DNA of 64,000 nucleotides from Planctomycetales bacterium ZRK34 (GTDB lineage: Bacteria > Planctomycetota > Phycisphaerae > Phycisphaerales > Zrk34): the NCBI GenBank assembly GCA_014873095.1, contig CP050848.1, positions 4,089,850 to 4,153,849 of the forward strand, read 5' to 3'. This document shows positions 50,637-59,942 of the stretch, one piece after another; position 1 is the first letter of the stretch; every line of letters begins with the position of its first letter. A model generated the notes under the pieces. That model was not told the origin of the DNA and searched no databases. It saw only the letters and a program-made list of their open reading frames with translations. The translations under genes and the position numbers were made by a program.

Positions 50637-51389
50637 TTGCCTCGTAAGCCTGCCAAGAAAACGCCGCGTATCGATCGCTTTGACCTTCGGCCGGGTCGGC
50701 GGATCGGGCCGCACTATGAAGTGATCCAGTGCCTGGGGCGCGGGATCGAGGGCGAGGTGTATCAGATCCAGGAAACCGCCACGGGCATCCATCGCGCTGC
50801 CAAGTTGTACTTTCCGCATCGCAATCCGAAGAACCGTTACACGATCTGGTACGCCCGCAAGATCACCGCGCTGCGCCACTGTCCGATCGTGTTGCAGTAT
50901 CACCACACCGAGTACGTGACGGTGCACAAGCAGAAGGTGTTGTGCCTGATCTCGGAGCTGGCCGAGGGTGAACAACTCGAAGGCTGGATCGCCCGGCACC
51001 GCGGCAAGCGGCTGGATGCATTTCGAGCGTTGCACGTGTTGTATCACCTGGTGCGCGGGCTCGAGGCCGTCCACGCCGTCGGGGAGTATCACGCCGACGT
51101 GCACAGTCAGAACATCCTCATTCGCCCGGCCGGCGTCGGGTTCAACATCAAGCTCGTCGATTTTTACGACTGGGGTAAACCCACGCGCTACAAGCAGCAC
51201 CAGGACATCATGGACTGCATCCGCGTGTTCCACGAATGCCTCGGCGGCGTCAAGCATTACTCGAAGCAGCCCCCGGAAGTCCGCGAAATCTGCAAGGGCC
51301 TGCAGCGCAAACGCGTGTTGAAGCAGTTCCCCACGATGACCGTGCTGCGCCGCCACCTCGAATCCTTCGAGTGGAAGACGATGCTCTAA
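50637..51389 (+). CDS. Protein kinase-like protein with altered HRD and DFG motifs
   Basis: A 250-residue serine/threonine kinase-fold protein. The glycine loop is GRGIEGEV (34-41) and the ATP-binding lysine is AAKLYF (K56). The catalytic loop reads YHADVHSQNILI (HADVHSQN at 152-159): arginine of HRD is replaced by Ala, but Asp and Asn are kept. The magnesium motif is DFYDWG (175-180) instead of DFG. Such changes occur in atypical or regulatory kinases, so activity is uncertain. The start is a TTG at 50637; an in-frame stop lies 9 bases upstream and no ATG or GTG is near. It is followed by a membrane protein gene 49 bases away. Confidence 0.75.
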   Translation: MPRKPAKKTPRIDRFDLRPGRRIGPHYEVIQCLGRGIEGEVYQIQETATGIHRAAKLYFPHRNPKNRYTIWYARKITALRHCPIVLQYHHTEYVTVHKQKVLCLISELAEGEQLEGWIARHRGKRLDAFRALHVLYHLVRGLEAVHAVGEYHADVHSQNILIRPAGVGFNIKLVDFYDWGKPTRYKQHQDIMDCIRVFHECLGGVKHYSKQPPEVREICKGLQRKRVLKQFPTMTVLRRHLESFEWKTML

Positions 51390-51438
51390 CCGTTCAGCGC
51401 CGCCGCTCGCGGCGGGTTTCCCACCGGGGGAATCGTAA

Positions 51439-52455
51439 GTGTCCAATCGCCGATTCGATGACGCGACCCAGCCGACGACGCTGCGACAGGCTGCTGACTT
51501 TATCGCGCTGTTTTCGATGATCGTCGTCTGTGTCTGCGCGTGTGGATTCATCACCGTGCCGGCGATGCGCACGTCGATCGCTGCATGGTGTACCTTCATG
51601 GTGGCGATGCTCATTGCGGGGCTAGCCTTACGGGCTCGTGTTCGGCCGAAGGGTTTCTCCGGATTCATGATTGCCCTGATGGGCGCGAGCGTGCTCGGCC
51701 TGTTCATGGTGGGCATCATCGCCAATGGTTTGACACGGCTGCTTCGCAACAATGGACACGGGTTGGGTGACAGTCCGCAGGATATGGTTGCACTGATCGC
51801 GCTACTTGTTGTTCTGGGTCTGGTTCTGCTGGCGATTTCTGTTCGATTGTTTAGTAGTGCGCTGGGGCATCAGGTGCCGGCATGGACGAAGATCTACGAA
51901 AACGACATGTGGACTACCGCGGTGATTGGTATGTTCAGGGTCGGGTCGCGAATCAAATGTTGGTTGGTGGATCGTTTGTATGCTCGGCATGACCCTTCAG
52001 GCGACTGGCAGCGTGATACTGAGATACCTGTGGTAATCGAACTCGGTGACTCATCCCTGATGGGTGTGCGGCCGGGTGACCAGATCGACAAATTGCACCC
52101 ACTGGGACGGGTTGAGATCGTTCGTGATACGGTCAATGGCAAGTTGAGCTATCCGTCTCGCGGTTTGTGGATCGATTTCTCAGAAACGAATCGCATCGAC
52201 TCATACTGGATCGTGTTCACCTCAATGAGCAAAGGCGAGGCGCCTTTTGATGGTGAAATCCGACACAACGGTCAATCGCTGGTAATCAGTCATGCGACAA
52301 ATCCGGATGACCTCATCGCCGATCTTGGCCCGCCGACGCGCCGCGAGGATGAACCCGATGGAGTCCTGCTGTACTACCACCGCCCGGACAATGTGCGCTG
52401 GGAGATCGATTTCGAAGACGGCTGCCTGATCGATTGGTTATTCGTGAAGGACTGA
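51439..52455 (+). CDS. Hypothetical membrane protein
   Basis: A 338-residue protein starting with GTG at 51439. Four hydrophobic segments occupy the N-terminal third: IALFSMIVVCVCACGFI, CTFMVAMLIAGLALRA, MIALMGASVLGLFMVGIIA and DMVALIALLVVLGLVLLAISV. A soluble C-terminal domain follows, with strands such as DQIDKLHPLGRVEIVRDTVNG and EDGCLIDWLFVKD. The base composition around 51800-52250 is visibly lower in GC than in neighbours (short runs of tt/at codons), which may mean acquired DNA. No family was recognised. It follows the kinase-like gene in the same direction. Confidence 0.65.
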   Translation: MSNRRFDDATQPTTLRQAADFIALFSMIVVCVCACGFITVPAMRTSIAAWCTFMVAMLIAGLALRARVRPKGFSGFMIALMGASVLGLFMVGIIANGLTRLLRNNGHGLGDSPQDMVALIALLVVLGLVLLAISVRLFSSALGHQVPAWTKIYENDMWTTAVIGMFRVGSRIKCWLVDRLYARHDPSGDWQRDTEIPVVIELGDSSLMGVRPGDQIDKLHPLGRVEIVRDTVNGKLSYPSRGLWIDFSETNRIDSYWIVFTSMSKGEAPFDGEIRHNGQSLVISHATNPDDLIADLGPPTRREDEPDGVLLYYHRPDNVRWEIDFEDGCLIDWLFVKD

Positions 52456-52460
52456 TGTAA

Positions 52461-53912
52461 CTACACTTCCACCTTCGCCCAGCCGCCTTGCAGGAATCTG
52501 GCCAGGAAGATGCCGCCGCGGAAGAGCAGTTCGGCGCTGAGCACCCACCAGATGCCGGTGATGCCGTAGTCGTAGTGGATGCCGACCAGCCAGACCAGCG
52601 GCAGGCGGACCGCGTAGGTCGAAAAGAAATTCAGCAGCATGGTCATGCGCGTGTCGCCAGCGCCTCGCATCGCGCCGGAGAGCACCATCGACGTGGCGAA
52701 TCCGATCTGCGCCCAGCCGGCGATGACCAGCAGTTGCGGGACGGTGTTCAAAAACGCCGGCTCGTCGGTCACGATGCGCACGAACACCTGCGGAATCAGA
52801 ATGAACGCCGCGCCGAACACAACCATGATCGCGCTGGCGAATGCCCAGCAGGCCCACGCGCTGCGGCGGGCCATCGAAGTGTCTTGGGCGCCGAGGTATT
52901 GACCGACCATCGTGGCGGCGGCGAGGCTGAAGGCGAAGCCCGGCAGGAAGCTGAACGCCTCGATGCGGATGGCGATGTGGTGAGAACCGATCAATGCTTC
53001 GGCGCCGAGGCGGCCGACGATGGCGAGCACGAGCGCGTGGCCGAACCAGACCGCCCCGTTTTCGATCAGGCTCGGCCCGCCGATGCGGATCAATCGCCAC
53101 ATCATCGACGGGTTGAATCCGAGGCGGTGGCGGTGCAGTCGGACGCCGCCGCGCCCGCGCAGCAGGTAGTACACCATCAACGCCGCGCCGACGATCCACG
53201 CGATGACGGTGCCCATCGCCACGCCCTTGAGTCCGTACCCGCCCAGCGGTGCGGGGGCCGACACGAGCGTGATGCTGCATACGACGTTGACGATGTTGAC
53301 CACCACGATCACGTAAAACGGCGAGCGGAAATCCCCGGCCCCGCGCAGGCACGAAGCGCCGATGAACAGGATCGCCATGCACGGGGCGGCGATCGACAGC
53401 AGACGCAGGTAGAGTGTGCACAGCGCATGGGATTCACTGTGCAGGCCGAACCCGCTGGCCAGCACCGGCGCGCCGAAGTAGAACCCGAAGCCGATCATGA
53501 TGCCCCAGGTCGCCGCGAGAATCATCGACTGCCCGACGGCGGAATTCGCCTCGCGCCGATGTCGCGCCCCGATGGCCCGGGCGATCACGGCGGTGGACCC
53601 CACGCCGACGGCGCCCTGCAGCAGACCCATCAGCCACGTGGCGAAGCTGGCGACGCCGATGCCGTTGGTCGCCTGTTCGGAGATGTGGCCGGCCAGCGTG
53701 GTGTCGACAAAGCCGACCAGCGAGCCCATGAGTTGTTCGAGCATCGGCCACATCGCCAGCACCCACACCTGCCGCGGTAATGACAGATGTGTCGGCAGCC
53801 CGGCCGCGGGGCGGCGCGGCTTGCGTTGCGGCGGCGCGCTCGCCGGAGCCGCCCCGAGATCGGGCGTGCTGGGCGAACGGGTCGAGTCGATCTGGTCCTC
53901 GTGACGATTCAT
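52461..53912 (-). CDS. MATE family multidrug/toxin efflux transporter
   Basis: A 483-residue membrane transporter with 12 predicted helices. The N terminus HLSLPRQVWVLAMWPMLEQLMGSLVGFVDTTLAGHISEQATNGIGVASFATWLMGLLQGAVGVGSTAVIARAIGA is typical, and the second half repeats the pattern (LIRIGGPSLIENGAVWFGHALVLAIVGRLGAEALIGSHHIAIRIEAFSFLPGFAFSLAAATMVGQYLGA). MATE proteins export drugs, toxins or metabolites using Na+ or H+ gradients. The first 40 residues form a hydrophilic tail. It ends 6 bases from the stop of the convergent membrane-protein gene. Confidence 0.9.
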   Translation of the reverse strand: MNRHEDQIDSTRSPSTPDLGAAPASAPPQRKPRRPAAGLPTHLSLPRQVWVLAMWPMLEQLMGSLVGFVDTTLAGHISEQATNGIGVASFATWLMGLLQGAVGVGSTAVIARAIGARHRREANSAVGQSMILAATWGIMIGFGFYFGAPVLASGFGLHSESHALCTLYLRLLSIAAPCMAILFIGASCLRGAGDFRSPFYVIVVVNIVNVVCSITLVSAPAPLGGYGLKGVAMGTVIAWIVGAALMVYYLLRGRGGVRLHRHRLGFNPSMMWRLIRIGGPSLIENGAVWFGHALVLAIVGRLGAEALIGSHHIAIRIEAFSFLPGFAFSLAAATMVGQYLGAQDTSMARRSAWACWAFASAIMVVFGAAFILIPQVFVRIVTDEPAFLNTVPQLLVIAGWAQIGFATSMVLSGAMRGAGDTRMTMLLNFFSTYAVRLPLVWLVGIHYDYGITGIWWVLSAELLFRGGIFLARFLQGGWAKVEV

Positions 53913-54059
53913 GCGTCGAGGCGATTGTAGAGCGGTGCGATGCGCGGTACAAAATCAGTGTTCTGAGATCGGATATCAGCGGGTGGTGTATTCCGTGTTG
54001 CAACGATGGCCGCTTGAGTCTGATTGCTGAGTTTCGATGGTGTTTTACGAGGTGTCCTG

Positions 54060-55553
54060 ATGACCAAACCTGCGTACCTGGCGATCGATCTAGGGGCTGA
54101 GTCCGGCCGCGCGATGCTCGGCGTGATCGACGATGGCAAACTTTCACTCCACGAAATGCACCGTTTCCTGCACCTGCCGCGGCGTCTGCCCAGCGGATTG
54201 CACTGGGATCTGACCGGCCTGTGGGGCAACATTATCGAAGGCATTCGCGCCGCCGCCGCGTGGGCCGATGACAACGATGTGACGATCCGCTCGATCGGCG
54301 TCGACACCTGGGGCGTCGACCACGGCTACATCGGTCGCTCGGGTGAACTGCTCGCGCTGCCGCATGCCTACCGCGATGAGCGCAACCTCGCCGCATACGA
54401 CAAAGTCATCGGCGAACTCGGTGAAAAGTACGTCTACGACCAGACGGGCATTCAATTCATGCCGCTGAATTCGCTGTACCAGGTCGTGGCTCAACACGAT
54501 GCCGAACCCTGCGTGCTGGAAAATGCTGCCCACCTGCTGTTCATGCCCGACCTGCTGCACTACTTCCTCAGCGGCAAACCGATCGTCGAATCGTCGATCG
54601 CTTCGACGAGCCAGATGCTCGACCCGCGCACGGGCAGTTGGAACACGGAATTGCTCGGCAAGCTGGGTCTGCCGACGCAGATGCTCGGGTTGATCGTTCC
54701 GCCGGGCACGAAGATCGGGCCGATCCTCCCGCACATCGTCAGTGAAACCGGCGCCTCGGCGGACATTCAGGTCATCGCGCCGGCGGGTCATGACACGGCC
54801 AGCGCGATCGCGGCCGTGCCGGCCGAGCCGGGGACGGACTGGGCCTACCTGTCCAGCGGAACGTGGTCGCTGATGGGCGCTGAGCTTGACGAACCGTGTC
54901 TGATCGACGCGGCGCGCGAGGCGCCGTTCACACATGAAACCGGCGTCGACGGCAAATTCCGCTTCCTGAAAAACATCGCCGGGCTGTGGCTCGTGCAGGA
55001 AGTCCGGCGTGATTACGAGAAGCAGGGCATCACGTACGACTACAACAAGCTGACGGAACTGGCCGCCGCCGCTGAGCCGTTGCGCACGCTGTTGAATACC
55101 GATCATGGGCCGTTTGCCGCGCCGGGTGATATGCCCGCCAAGATGATCGAGTTTGCCAAGTCGACCGGGCAGCCGGAGCCAACCGAGGTGGGGCAACAGG
55201 TGCGTGCCGCGCTGGAGTCGCTGGCGCTGACGTACCGCTTGACGATGGACAAGCTGGAGACGGTGCTCAACCGCAAGTTTGACGTGCTGCACATCGTCGG
55301 CGGCGGCGGAAAGAACCGGCTGCTGAATCAGATGACCGCCGATGCGATGGGGCGCACAGTCATCGTTGGCCCGTATGAAGCCACGGCGGCGGGCAACATT
55401 CTGATTCAGGCGATGGGCGCCGGCGATGTCGACGACCTGGCCCACATTCGAGCGATCATCCGCGACAGCTTCGAGCCGGTGACCTATCACCCGCAGGCGA
55501 CCGGGCCGTGGGATGAAGCGTATGAGCGGTTTAAGGGGCTTCTCAAGAATTGA
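54060..55553 (+). CDS. rhaB: Rhamnulokinase (FGGY family)
   Basis: A 497-residue FGGY carbohydrate kinase phosphorylating L-rhamnulose. N-terminal ATPase motif AIDLGAESGRAMLGVIDDG, then HRFLHLPRRLPSGLHWDLTGLWGNIIEGI, ATP-site block GVDTWGVDHGYIGRSGELLALPHAYRDER, and C-terminal LHIVGGGGKNRLLNQMTADAMGRTVIVGPYEATAAGNI. The HWDLTGLW and PHAYRD motifs favour rhamnulokinase over other FGGY kinases. The start is the ATG at 54060 with GAGGTG upstream. No other rhamnose genes are adjacent in this window. The gene ends just before a nested inverted repeat. Confidence 0.9.
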   Translation: MTKPAYLAIDLGAESGRAMLGVIDDGKLSLHEMHRFLHLPRRLPSGLHWDLTGLWGNIIEGIRAAAAWADDNDVTIRSIGVDTWGVDHGYIGRSGELLALPHAYRDERNLAAYDKVIGELGEKYVYDQTGIQFMPLNSLYQVVAQHDAEPCVLENAAHLLFMPDLLHYFLSGKPIVESSIASTSQMLDPRTGSWNTELLGKLGLPTQMLGLIVPPGTKIGPILPHIVSETGASADIQVIAPAGHDTASAIAAVPAEPGTDWAYLSSGTWSLMGAELDEPCLIDAAREAPFTHETGVDGKFRFLKNIAGLWLVQEVRRDYEKQGITYDYNKLTELAAAAEPLRTLLNTDHGPFAAPGDMPAKMIEFAKSTGQPEPTEVGQQVRAALESLALTYRLTMDKLETVLNRKFDVLHIVGGGGKNRLLNQMTADAMGRTVIVGPYEATAAGNILIQAMGAGDVDDLAHIRAIIRDSFEPVTYHPQATGPWDEAYERFKGLLKN

Positions 55554-55556
55554 TTG

Positions 55557-55690
55557 AACCGCCAAGGACGCCAAGAGCGCCAAGGCAGAGACAGTAGACA
55601 GGATTTACAGGATAAGACCTGGCCTGATTCTTATCCTGTTGATCCTGTCTATATGCTTGTTTCTTGGCGCTCTTGGCGTCCTTGGCGGTT
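55557..55690. repeat. Nested inverted repeat between rhaB and mraY
   Basis: Outer arms aaccgccaaggacgcc and ggcgtccttggcggtt, each with a second gcgccaag word; inner arms tagacaggatttacagg and gttgatcctgtcta. It starts 4 bases after the rhaB stop and ends 8 bases before the mraY stop. The inner words match 3371 and 47596. Confidence 0.88.
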
Positions 55691-55697
55691 AACTGTT

Positions 55698-56873
55698 TTA
55701 CCGCAGTTTGAGTGTCGCCAGCCCGATGGTCGCCAGCAGGGCGGTGATCAACCAGAAGCGCACGACGACCTGCTGCTCGGTCCATCCGCCGAGGTGGAAG
55801 TGGTGGTGGATCGGGGCACATCGGAAGATGCGCGACCCGCCGGAGAGTTTGAAGTAGCCCACCTGAAGGATCACGCTGAGAACCTCAATCACCAGCACGC
55901 CGCCGATGAGCACCAGCAGCAGTTCCTGGCGGATGACCACGGCGACATAACCGATCAGCGCGCCCAGCGGCAGCGATCCGGTATCGCCCATGAAGACCTG
56001 TGCCGGGTGACAGTTGAACCATAAAAAGCCGATGCACGCACCCGCCATCGCCCCGCACACGACGGCCAGCTCATCGGCGGTCGGCACCTGCGGCACGAGC
56101 ATGTACTGGGCCCAGCGACCGGTGCCGCTGATCAGGCACAGCGCGAGAAATGAAAACCCGACGATGCCCATGATGCCGCTGGCCAGCCCGTCCATGCCGT
56201 CGGTGAGGTTCACCGCGTTGGACATGCCGGCGATCACGAGCACGGTCAGAATGGCAAACGCCCACGGGCCCATGTAGATCAGATGTTCGCTGAGTTCGTA
56301 GCCGGTGTGCGGGTCGTAGGTGCGCTGGAAGAAGATGTTGAAGACGTTGAAGACCTGCGTGTCGGGGTTGTTCTTGCCGTGGTAGTGGATGAAGAACCCG
56401 ATGATCATGGCGAAGCCGACCTGAAAGAGGAACTTCTCCCACGAGTAGAGACCTTGTCGGGAGCCGGGGCCGCGCCGGATGCTGGTCAGCTTCAGGTAGT
56501 CGTCGGCGAATCCCACGGCCGTGAAGGCGACCAGCACCACCAGCGCCGCCTGCACGTAGAAATTACCGATGTCGGCCAGAAGAAACGTGGCGATGAAGAT
56601 CGCCGAGGAGATGAGGATGCCACCCATGGTGGGGGTGTTCGACTTCTGGCGCGTGAGCTGGTTGAGGTCGGCGTGGTCGAAGTCGGGGTTGTCGCCGATT
56701 TTCAGTTTGATGAGCTGGCGGATGACGCGCTTGCCGCTGAGCACGACCAGCAGGAAGCAGAAAATGATCGCGAACAGCGTACGGAAGCTCGGCCAGCGGA
56801 AGACCTGCACGAATCGGTACAGGCCGAATGCCTCGAGTTGGTCGTGATAGTTGACCAGGATCTGATAAATCAT
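55698..56873 (-). CDS. mraY: Phospho-N-acetylmuramoyl-pentapeptide-transferase
   Basis: A 391-residue membrane enzyme that transfers phospho-MurNAc-pentapeptide from UDP to undecaprenyl phosphate to make lipid I. Conserved motifs: QKSNTPTMGGILISSAIF, GFADDYLKLTSI, NLTDGMDGLASGIMGIVGF (the catalytic NxxDGxDG region), GDTGSLPLGALIGYVAVVI and FRCAPIHHHFHLGGW. About ten helices. It is third in a murE-murF-mraY cluster, overlapping murF by 4 bases (ATGA, 56870-56873). It shows that this lineage makes a peptidoglycan precursor pathway despite the planctomycete context. Confidence 0.95.
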   Translation of the reverse strand: MIYQILVNYHDQLEAFGLYRFVQVFRWPSFRTLFAIIFCFLLVVLSGKRVIRQLIKLKIGDNPDFDHADLNQLTRQKSNTPTMGGILISSAIFIATFLLADIGNFYVQAALVVLVAFTAVGFADDYLKLTSIRRGPGSRQGLYSWEKFLFQVGFAMIIGFFIHYHGKNNPDTQVFNVFNIFFQRTYDPHTGYELSEHLIYMGPWAFAILTVLVIAGMSNAVNLTDGMDGLASGIMGIVGFSFLALCLISGTGRWAQYMLVPQVPTADELAVVCGAMAGACIGFLWFNCHPAQVFMGDTGSLPLGALIGYVAVVIRQELLLVLIGGVLVIEVLSVILQVGYFKLSGGSRIFRCAPIHHHFHLGGWTEQQVVVRFWLITALLATIGLATLKLR

Positions 56874-58288
56874 GGAGCACAGGCCTGCGATGGGTTGTTG
56901 GTGGAACCGAAGCGTTTTTCGATGGCGGGGATCAACCGCTCCAGCGCGATGCCGCGCGAGGCTTTGAGCAGCACAGTGTCACCGTCACGAAGCAGGGCGG
57001 CGATGGCGTCGGCTCCGGCGTCGGTGCATGTGGGTTCAGCATGGGCGCGATCGGCGGCGCCACGGCGATTGACCGCCTCGGCGGCGAATAAACTCAGGCG
57101 GCCGACAAAGACGGCGAGGTCGATCGCCGAATCGGCGACGGTTTCACCGAGCGTGCGGTGGAAGGCCGGCGATTGGTCGCCGAGTTCGAGCATGTCGCCG
57201 AGCACGGCCACGCGCCGCCCAGTGGCGGGGTGGCTTTGGAGCACGCGCAACGCGGCGGCCATCGAATCGGGGTTGGCGTTGTAGCTGTCATCGATGATCG
57301 TCAGCGAGCCGATCGACGACAGGCGCAGCCGGCCGGGCGGCGCGATGACACGCTCGAGCCCGTGTGCGATCTGCGAATCGGTCAGCTTCATGTGGCGTGC
57401 AACGGCGATCGCGGCCAGGGCATTGCGTGCGTTGTGCTCACCCAGCAGCGGCAGCTTGAATCGCCAGCGATTGTTGATTTCGAATTCGGCGCCGGTGGCG
57501 ACGGCGTGGCACCGCGTCAGGCGCAGGTGGCATGACTCGCCAATGCCGTAGGTGATCATCGATGGCGCGATGCGATGGTAGTCGGCCAGCCCGGGCACAT
57601 CGCCGTTGACGATGGCCAGGCCGCCTGCGTGCATGTGCGACAGCAGCGAGGCTTTTTCACGCAGCACCGCGTCGACGCTGCCGAGGCCTTCGAGATGCGC
57701 GACGCCGACGGCGGTGATGATCGCGATGTCGGGCTCGACGATGCGGCCGAGCGCAGCGATCTCGCCCGGGGCATTCGTGCCGACTTCGCAGATGACGTAG
57801 GCGTCGGAAGGTGAAGCGTTCAGCAGCGTCAGCGGCACGCCGATGTGGTTGTTGAAACTTTTCGGCGAGGCCTGGCCGGTCAGACAGGTCGACAGCACGG
57901 CGTGAATGATCTGCTTGGTGGTTGTTTTGCCGACGGACCCGGTCACGGCGATGATGCGCCCTGGCAGCGTCTTGCGATAGGCGGCGGCGAGCTGCGCCAG
58001 CGCCGTCGTGGTGCTGGATACAAGCAGAATCGTCACGTCGGCGGCGACCGCGCGGGCGGGTTCTTCACGATCGACGATCAGCAGCGGCGACCCCGCCTCG
58101 GCGGCGGCGGTCAGATGATCGTGACCATCGAATCGCTCGCCGCGCAGGGCGATGAAAACCTGGCCATGCGTCAGCGTGCGCGTATCGGTGCTGACACCCT
58201 CGATGGGACCGGCGGCCGGCGAACTCGCTTTTTTGACGAATCGGCCGGCGGTGATTTCACGTAGATTGTCGGGTTCGAAAAAACTCAC
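56870..58288 (-). CDS. murF: UDP-N-acetylmuramoyl-tripeptide--D-alanyl-D-alanine ligase
   Basis: A 472-residue Mur ligase adding D-Ala-D-Ala. The P-loop reads AVTGSVGKTTTKQIIHAVL, followed by NNHIGVPLTLLNASPSDAYVICEVGTNAPGEIAALGRIVEPDIAIITAVGVAHLEGLGSVDAVLREKASLL and the C-terminal DDSYNANPDSMAAALRVL. The ligase family motifs are intact. The start overlaps the murE stop and the stop overlaps the mraY start, each by 4 bases, indicating strong translational coupling in the order murE, murF, mraY. Confidence 0.95.
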   Translation of the reverse strand: MSFFEPDNLREITAGRFVKKASSPAAGPIEGVSTDTRTLTHGQVFIALRGERFDGHDHLTAAAEAGSPLLIVDREEPARAVAADVTILLVSSTTTALAQLAAAYRKTLPGRIIAVTGSVGKTTTKQIIHAVLSTCLTGQASPKSFNNHIGVPLTLLNASPSDAYVICEVGTNAPGEIAALGRIVEPDIAIITAVGVAHLEGLGSVDAVLREKASLLSHMHAGGLAIVNGDVPGLADYHRIAPSMITYGIGESCHLRLTRCHAVATGAEFEINNRWRFKLPLLGEHNARNALAAIAVARHMKLTDSQIAHGLERVIAPPGRLRLSSIGSLTIIDDSYNANPDSMAAALRVLQSHPATGRRVAVLGDMLELGDQSPAFHRTLGETVADSAIDLAVFVGRLSLFAAEAVNRRGAADRAHAEPTCTDAGADAIAALLRDGDTVLLKASRGIALERLIPAIEKRFGSTNNPSQACAP

Positions 58289-59769
58289 ACGACCCTCGCA
58301 ACACGATCCGCAAGCGCGGCGGCGGCCTGCTCGCGATCGTCGAAATGATGTTTGATAGTACCAATGATCTGATAGTCTTCGTGGCCCTTGCCGGCGATGA
58401 GCACCACGTCGCCGGGCTCAGCAGCATTGATGATCAGCCGAATCGCCGCGGCGCGGTCGGGTTCAACGACGACATTTGAACGCATCGACTCGGGCACGCC
58501 GGCGACGATGTCGTCGAGAATGATCGACGGGTCTTCCGTGCGCGGGTTGTCGGAGGTGATCACCACATCGTCGGCCAGATCGCAGGCGACTTTCGCCATG
58601 CGCGGCCGCTTGGTGCGATCGCGATCGCCCCCGCAGCCGAAGGCGACGCGCAGGCGATGGCGTGTGACCGCACGCAAAGCTGTCAGCACATTCGCCAGCG
58701 CATCGTCGGTGTGGGCGTAGTCGACAAGCACATCGAAATCGCTGACACCGTCGACAGTGACCGGTTCGAGGCGACCGGGTACGGGCGGGCAGTCCGCGAT
58801 CGCCTCAGTCAACTCGCTGATGTCGAACCCCAGCGCGTGCACCGCCAGCAGGCCGCCGGCGAGATTGGCCGCATTGTGCTTGCCGGGCAGGGGGACCGTC
58901 ACATCGATCGCGCCCCACGGGCCGGTGTATGTACATTCGATGCTGCGGGCGGTGGCGCGGTGCAGCGTGATGCGGCAGTCGGCCTGATCGTCGATGCCGA
59001 AGGTGAACCGCCTTGCCGTGGTATCGCGAAGCATCCGCTTGGCGGCGGGGTCGTCGGCGTTGACGATCGCTTTGGCGCATGTTCGCAGCGAGTCAAACAG
59101 CTTCGCCTTCGCCGCGGCGTAGGCGTCCATCGTGCCGTGGTAATCCAGGTGATCGCCGGTCAGGTTGGTGAACACCGCGGCGTCGAAGTCGAGCCCGGCG
59201 ACGCGCCCCTGATTCAGCGCGTGTGACGACACTTCCATCACGGCGGCCTGGCATCCGTTGTCGACCATCTCCGCCAGCAGGCTGATCATTTGCACTGCCC
59301 CGGGGGTCGTCAGCTCAGCGGGGCGGGGGCCGGTTGGGGCGCCGGTATCGAGATCGATCGTGCCGATGAGGCCGCATTTTTGTCCGGCCGCGTTCAGCAG
59401 GTGGCGGATCATGAATGCGGTGGTCGTTTTGCCGTTGGTGCCGGTGATGCCGATGAGTTTGAGCTGCTTTGCCGGGTGTTGATGAAACACGTTCGCGCAG
59501 GCCAGGCCCGCCCGAGCCACGTCATCGCTCAGCAGCACAGCCACGTCGCCGTCGACCTCGATCGGCTGGTCGGTCAACACCGCCGCCGCCCCGCGCGACA
59601 CCGCATCGTCGATATATCGTCGCCCGTCGCTGACCTTGCCCGGCCGCGCGACAAACAGGCTGCCCGGGCTCACCTGGCGTGAGTCGTCCACCACGCCGCT
59701 GAGCGTCTGCCCGGCGTCGCCACCGTGCAGCCCAAGCGATAACTCGTCGATCAGTTTCTGTATCTTCAT
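58285..59769 (-). CDS. murE: UDP-N-acetylmuramoyl-L-alanyl-D-glutamate--meso-diaminopimelate ligase
   Basis: A 494-residue Mur ligase. P-loop GITGTNGKTTTAFMI at 107-121; central domain with VMEVSSHALNQGRVAGLDFDAAVFTNLTGDHLDYHGTMDAY; C-terminal domain with VDYAHTDDALANVL and SDNPRTEDP. The DNPR motif (407-410) indicates meso-diaminopimelate as the added residue, as in Gram-negative peptidoglycan. The start is the ATG at 59769 (MKIQKLIDEL); the open frame to 59829 adds 20 non-homologous residues. It is the first gene of a three-gene operon; the usual ftsI upstream is absent. Confidence 0.95.
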   Translation of the reverse strand: MKIQKLIDELSLGLHGGDAGQTLSGVVDDSRQVSPGSLFVARPGKVSDGRRYIDDAVSRGAAAVLTDQPIEVDGDVAVLLSDDVARAGLACANVFHQHPAKQLKLIGITGTNGKTTTAFMIRHLLNAAGQKCGLIGTIDLDTGAPTGPRPAELTTPGAVQMISLLAEMVDNGCQAAVMEVSSHALNQGRVAGLDFDAAVFTNLTGDHLDYHGTMDAYAAAKAKLFDSLRTCAKAIVNADDPAAKRMLRDTTARRFTFGIDDQADCRITLHRATARSIECTYTGPWGAIDVTVPLPGKHNAANLAGGLLAVHALGFDISELTEAIADCPPVPGRLEPVTVDGVSDFDVLVDYAHTDDALANVLTALRAVTRHRLRVAFGCGGDRDRTKRPRMAKVACDLADDVVITSDNPRTEDPSIILDDIVAGVPESMRSNVVVEPDRAAAIRLIINAAEPGDVVLIAGKGHEDYQIIGTIKHHFDDREQAAAALADRVARVV

Positions 59770-59942
59770 CGTGTTCAATCGGGTGGGTTCCACGTCATTG
59801 TATCGGCCGCCGCAGCGTCCTGGCCCCATAATTCGTCGGCTGAGGGCCCGTGTTACAGGATTTCCCCGAAACCGTTGACACTACGTGAATTGAGCCGATA
59901 CTATTGGCAGAACAGCACCCGCCGGGGGCGGATCTAGAACGC

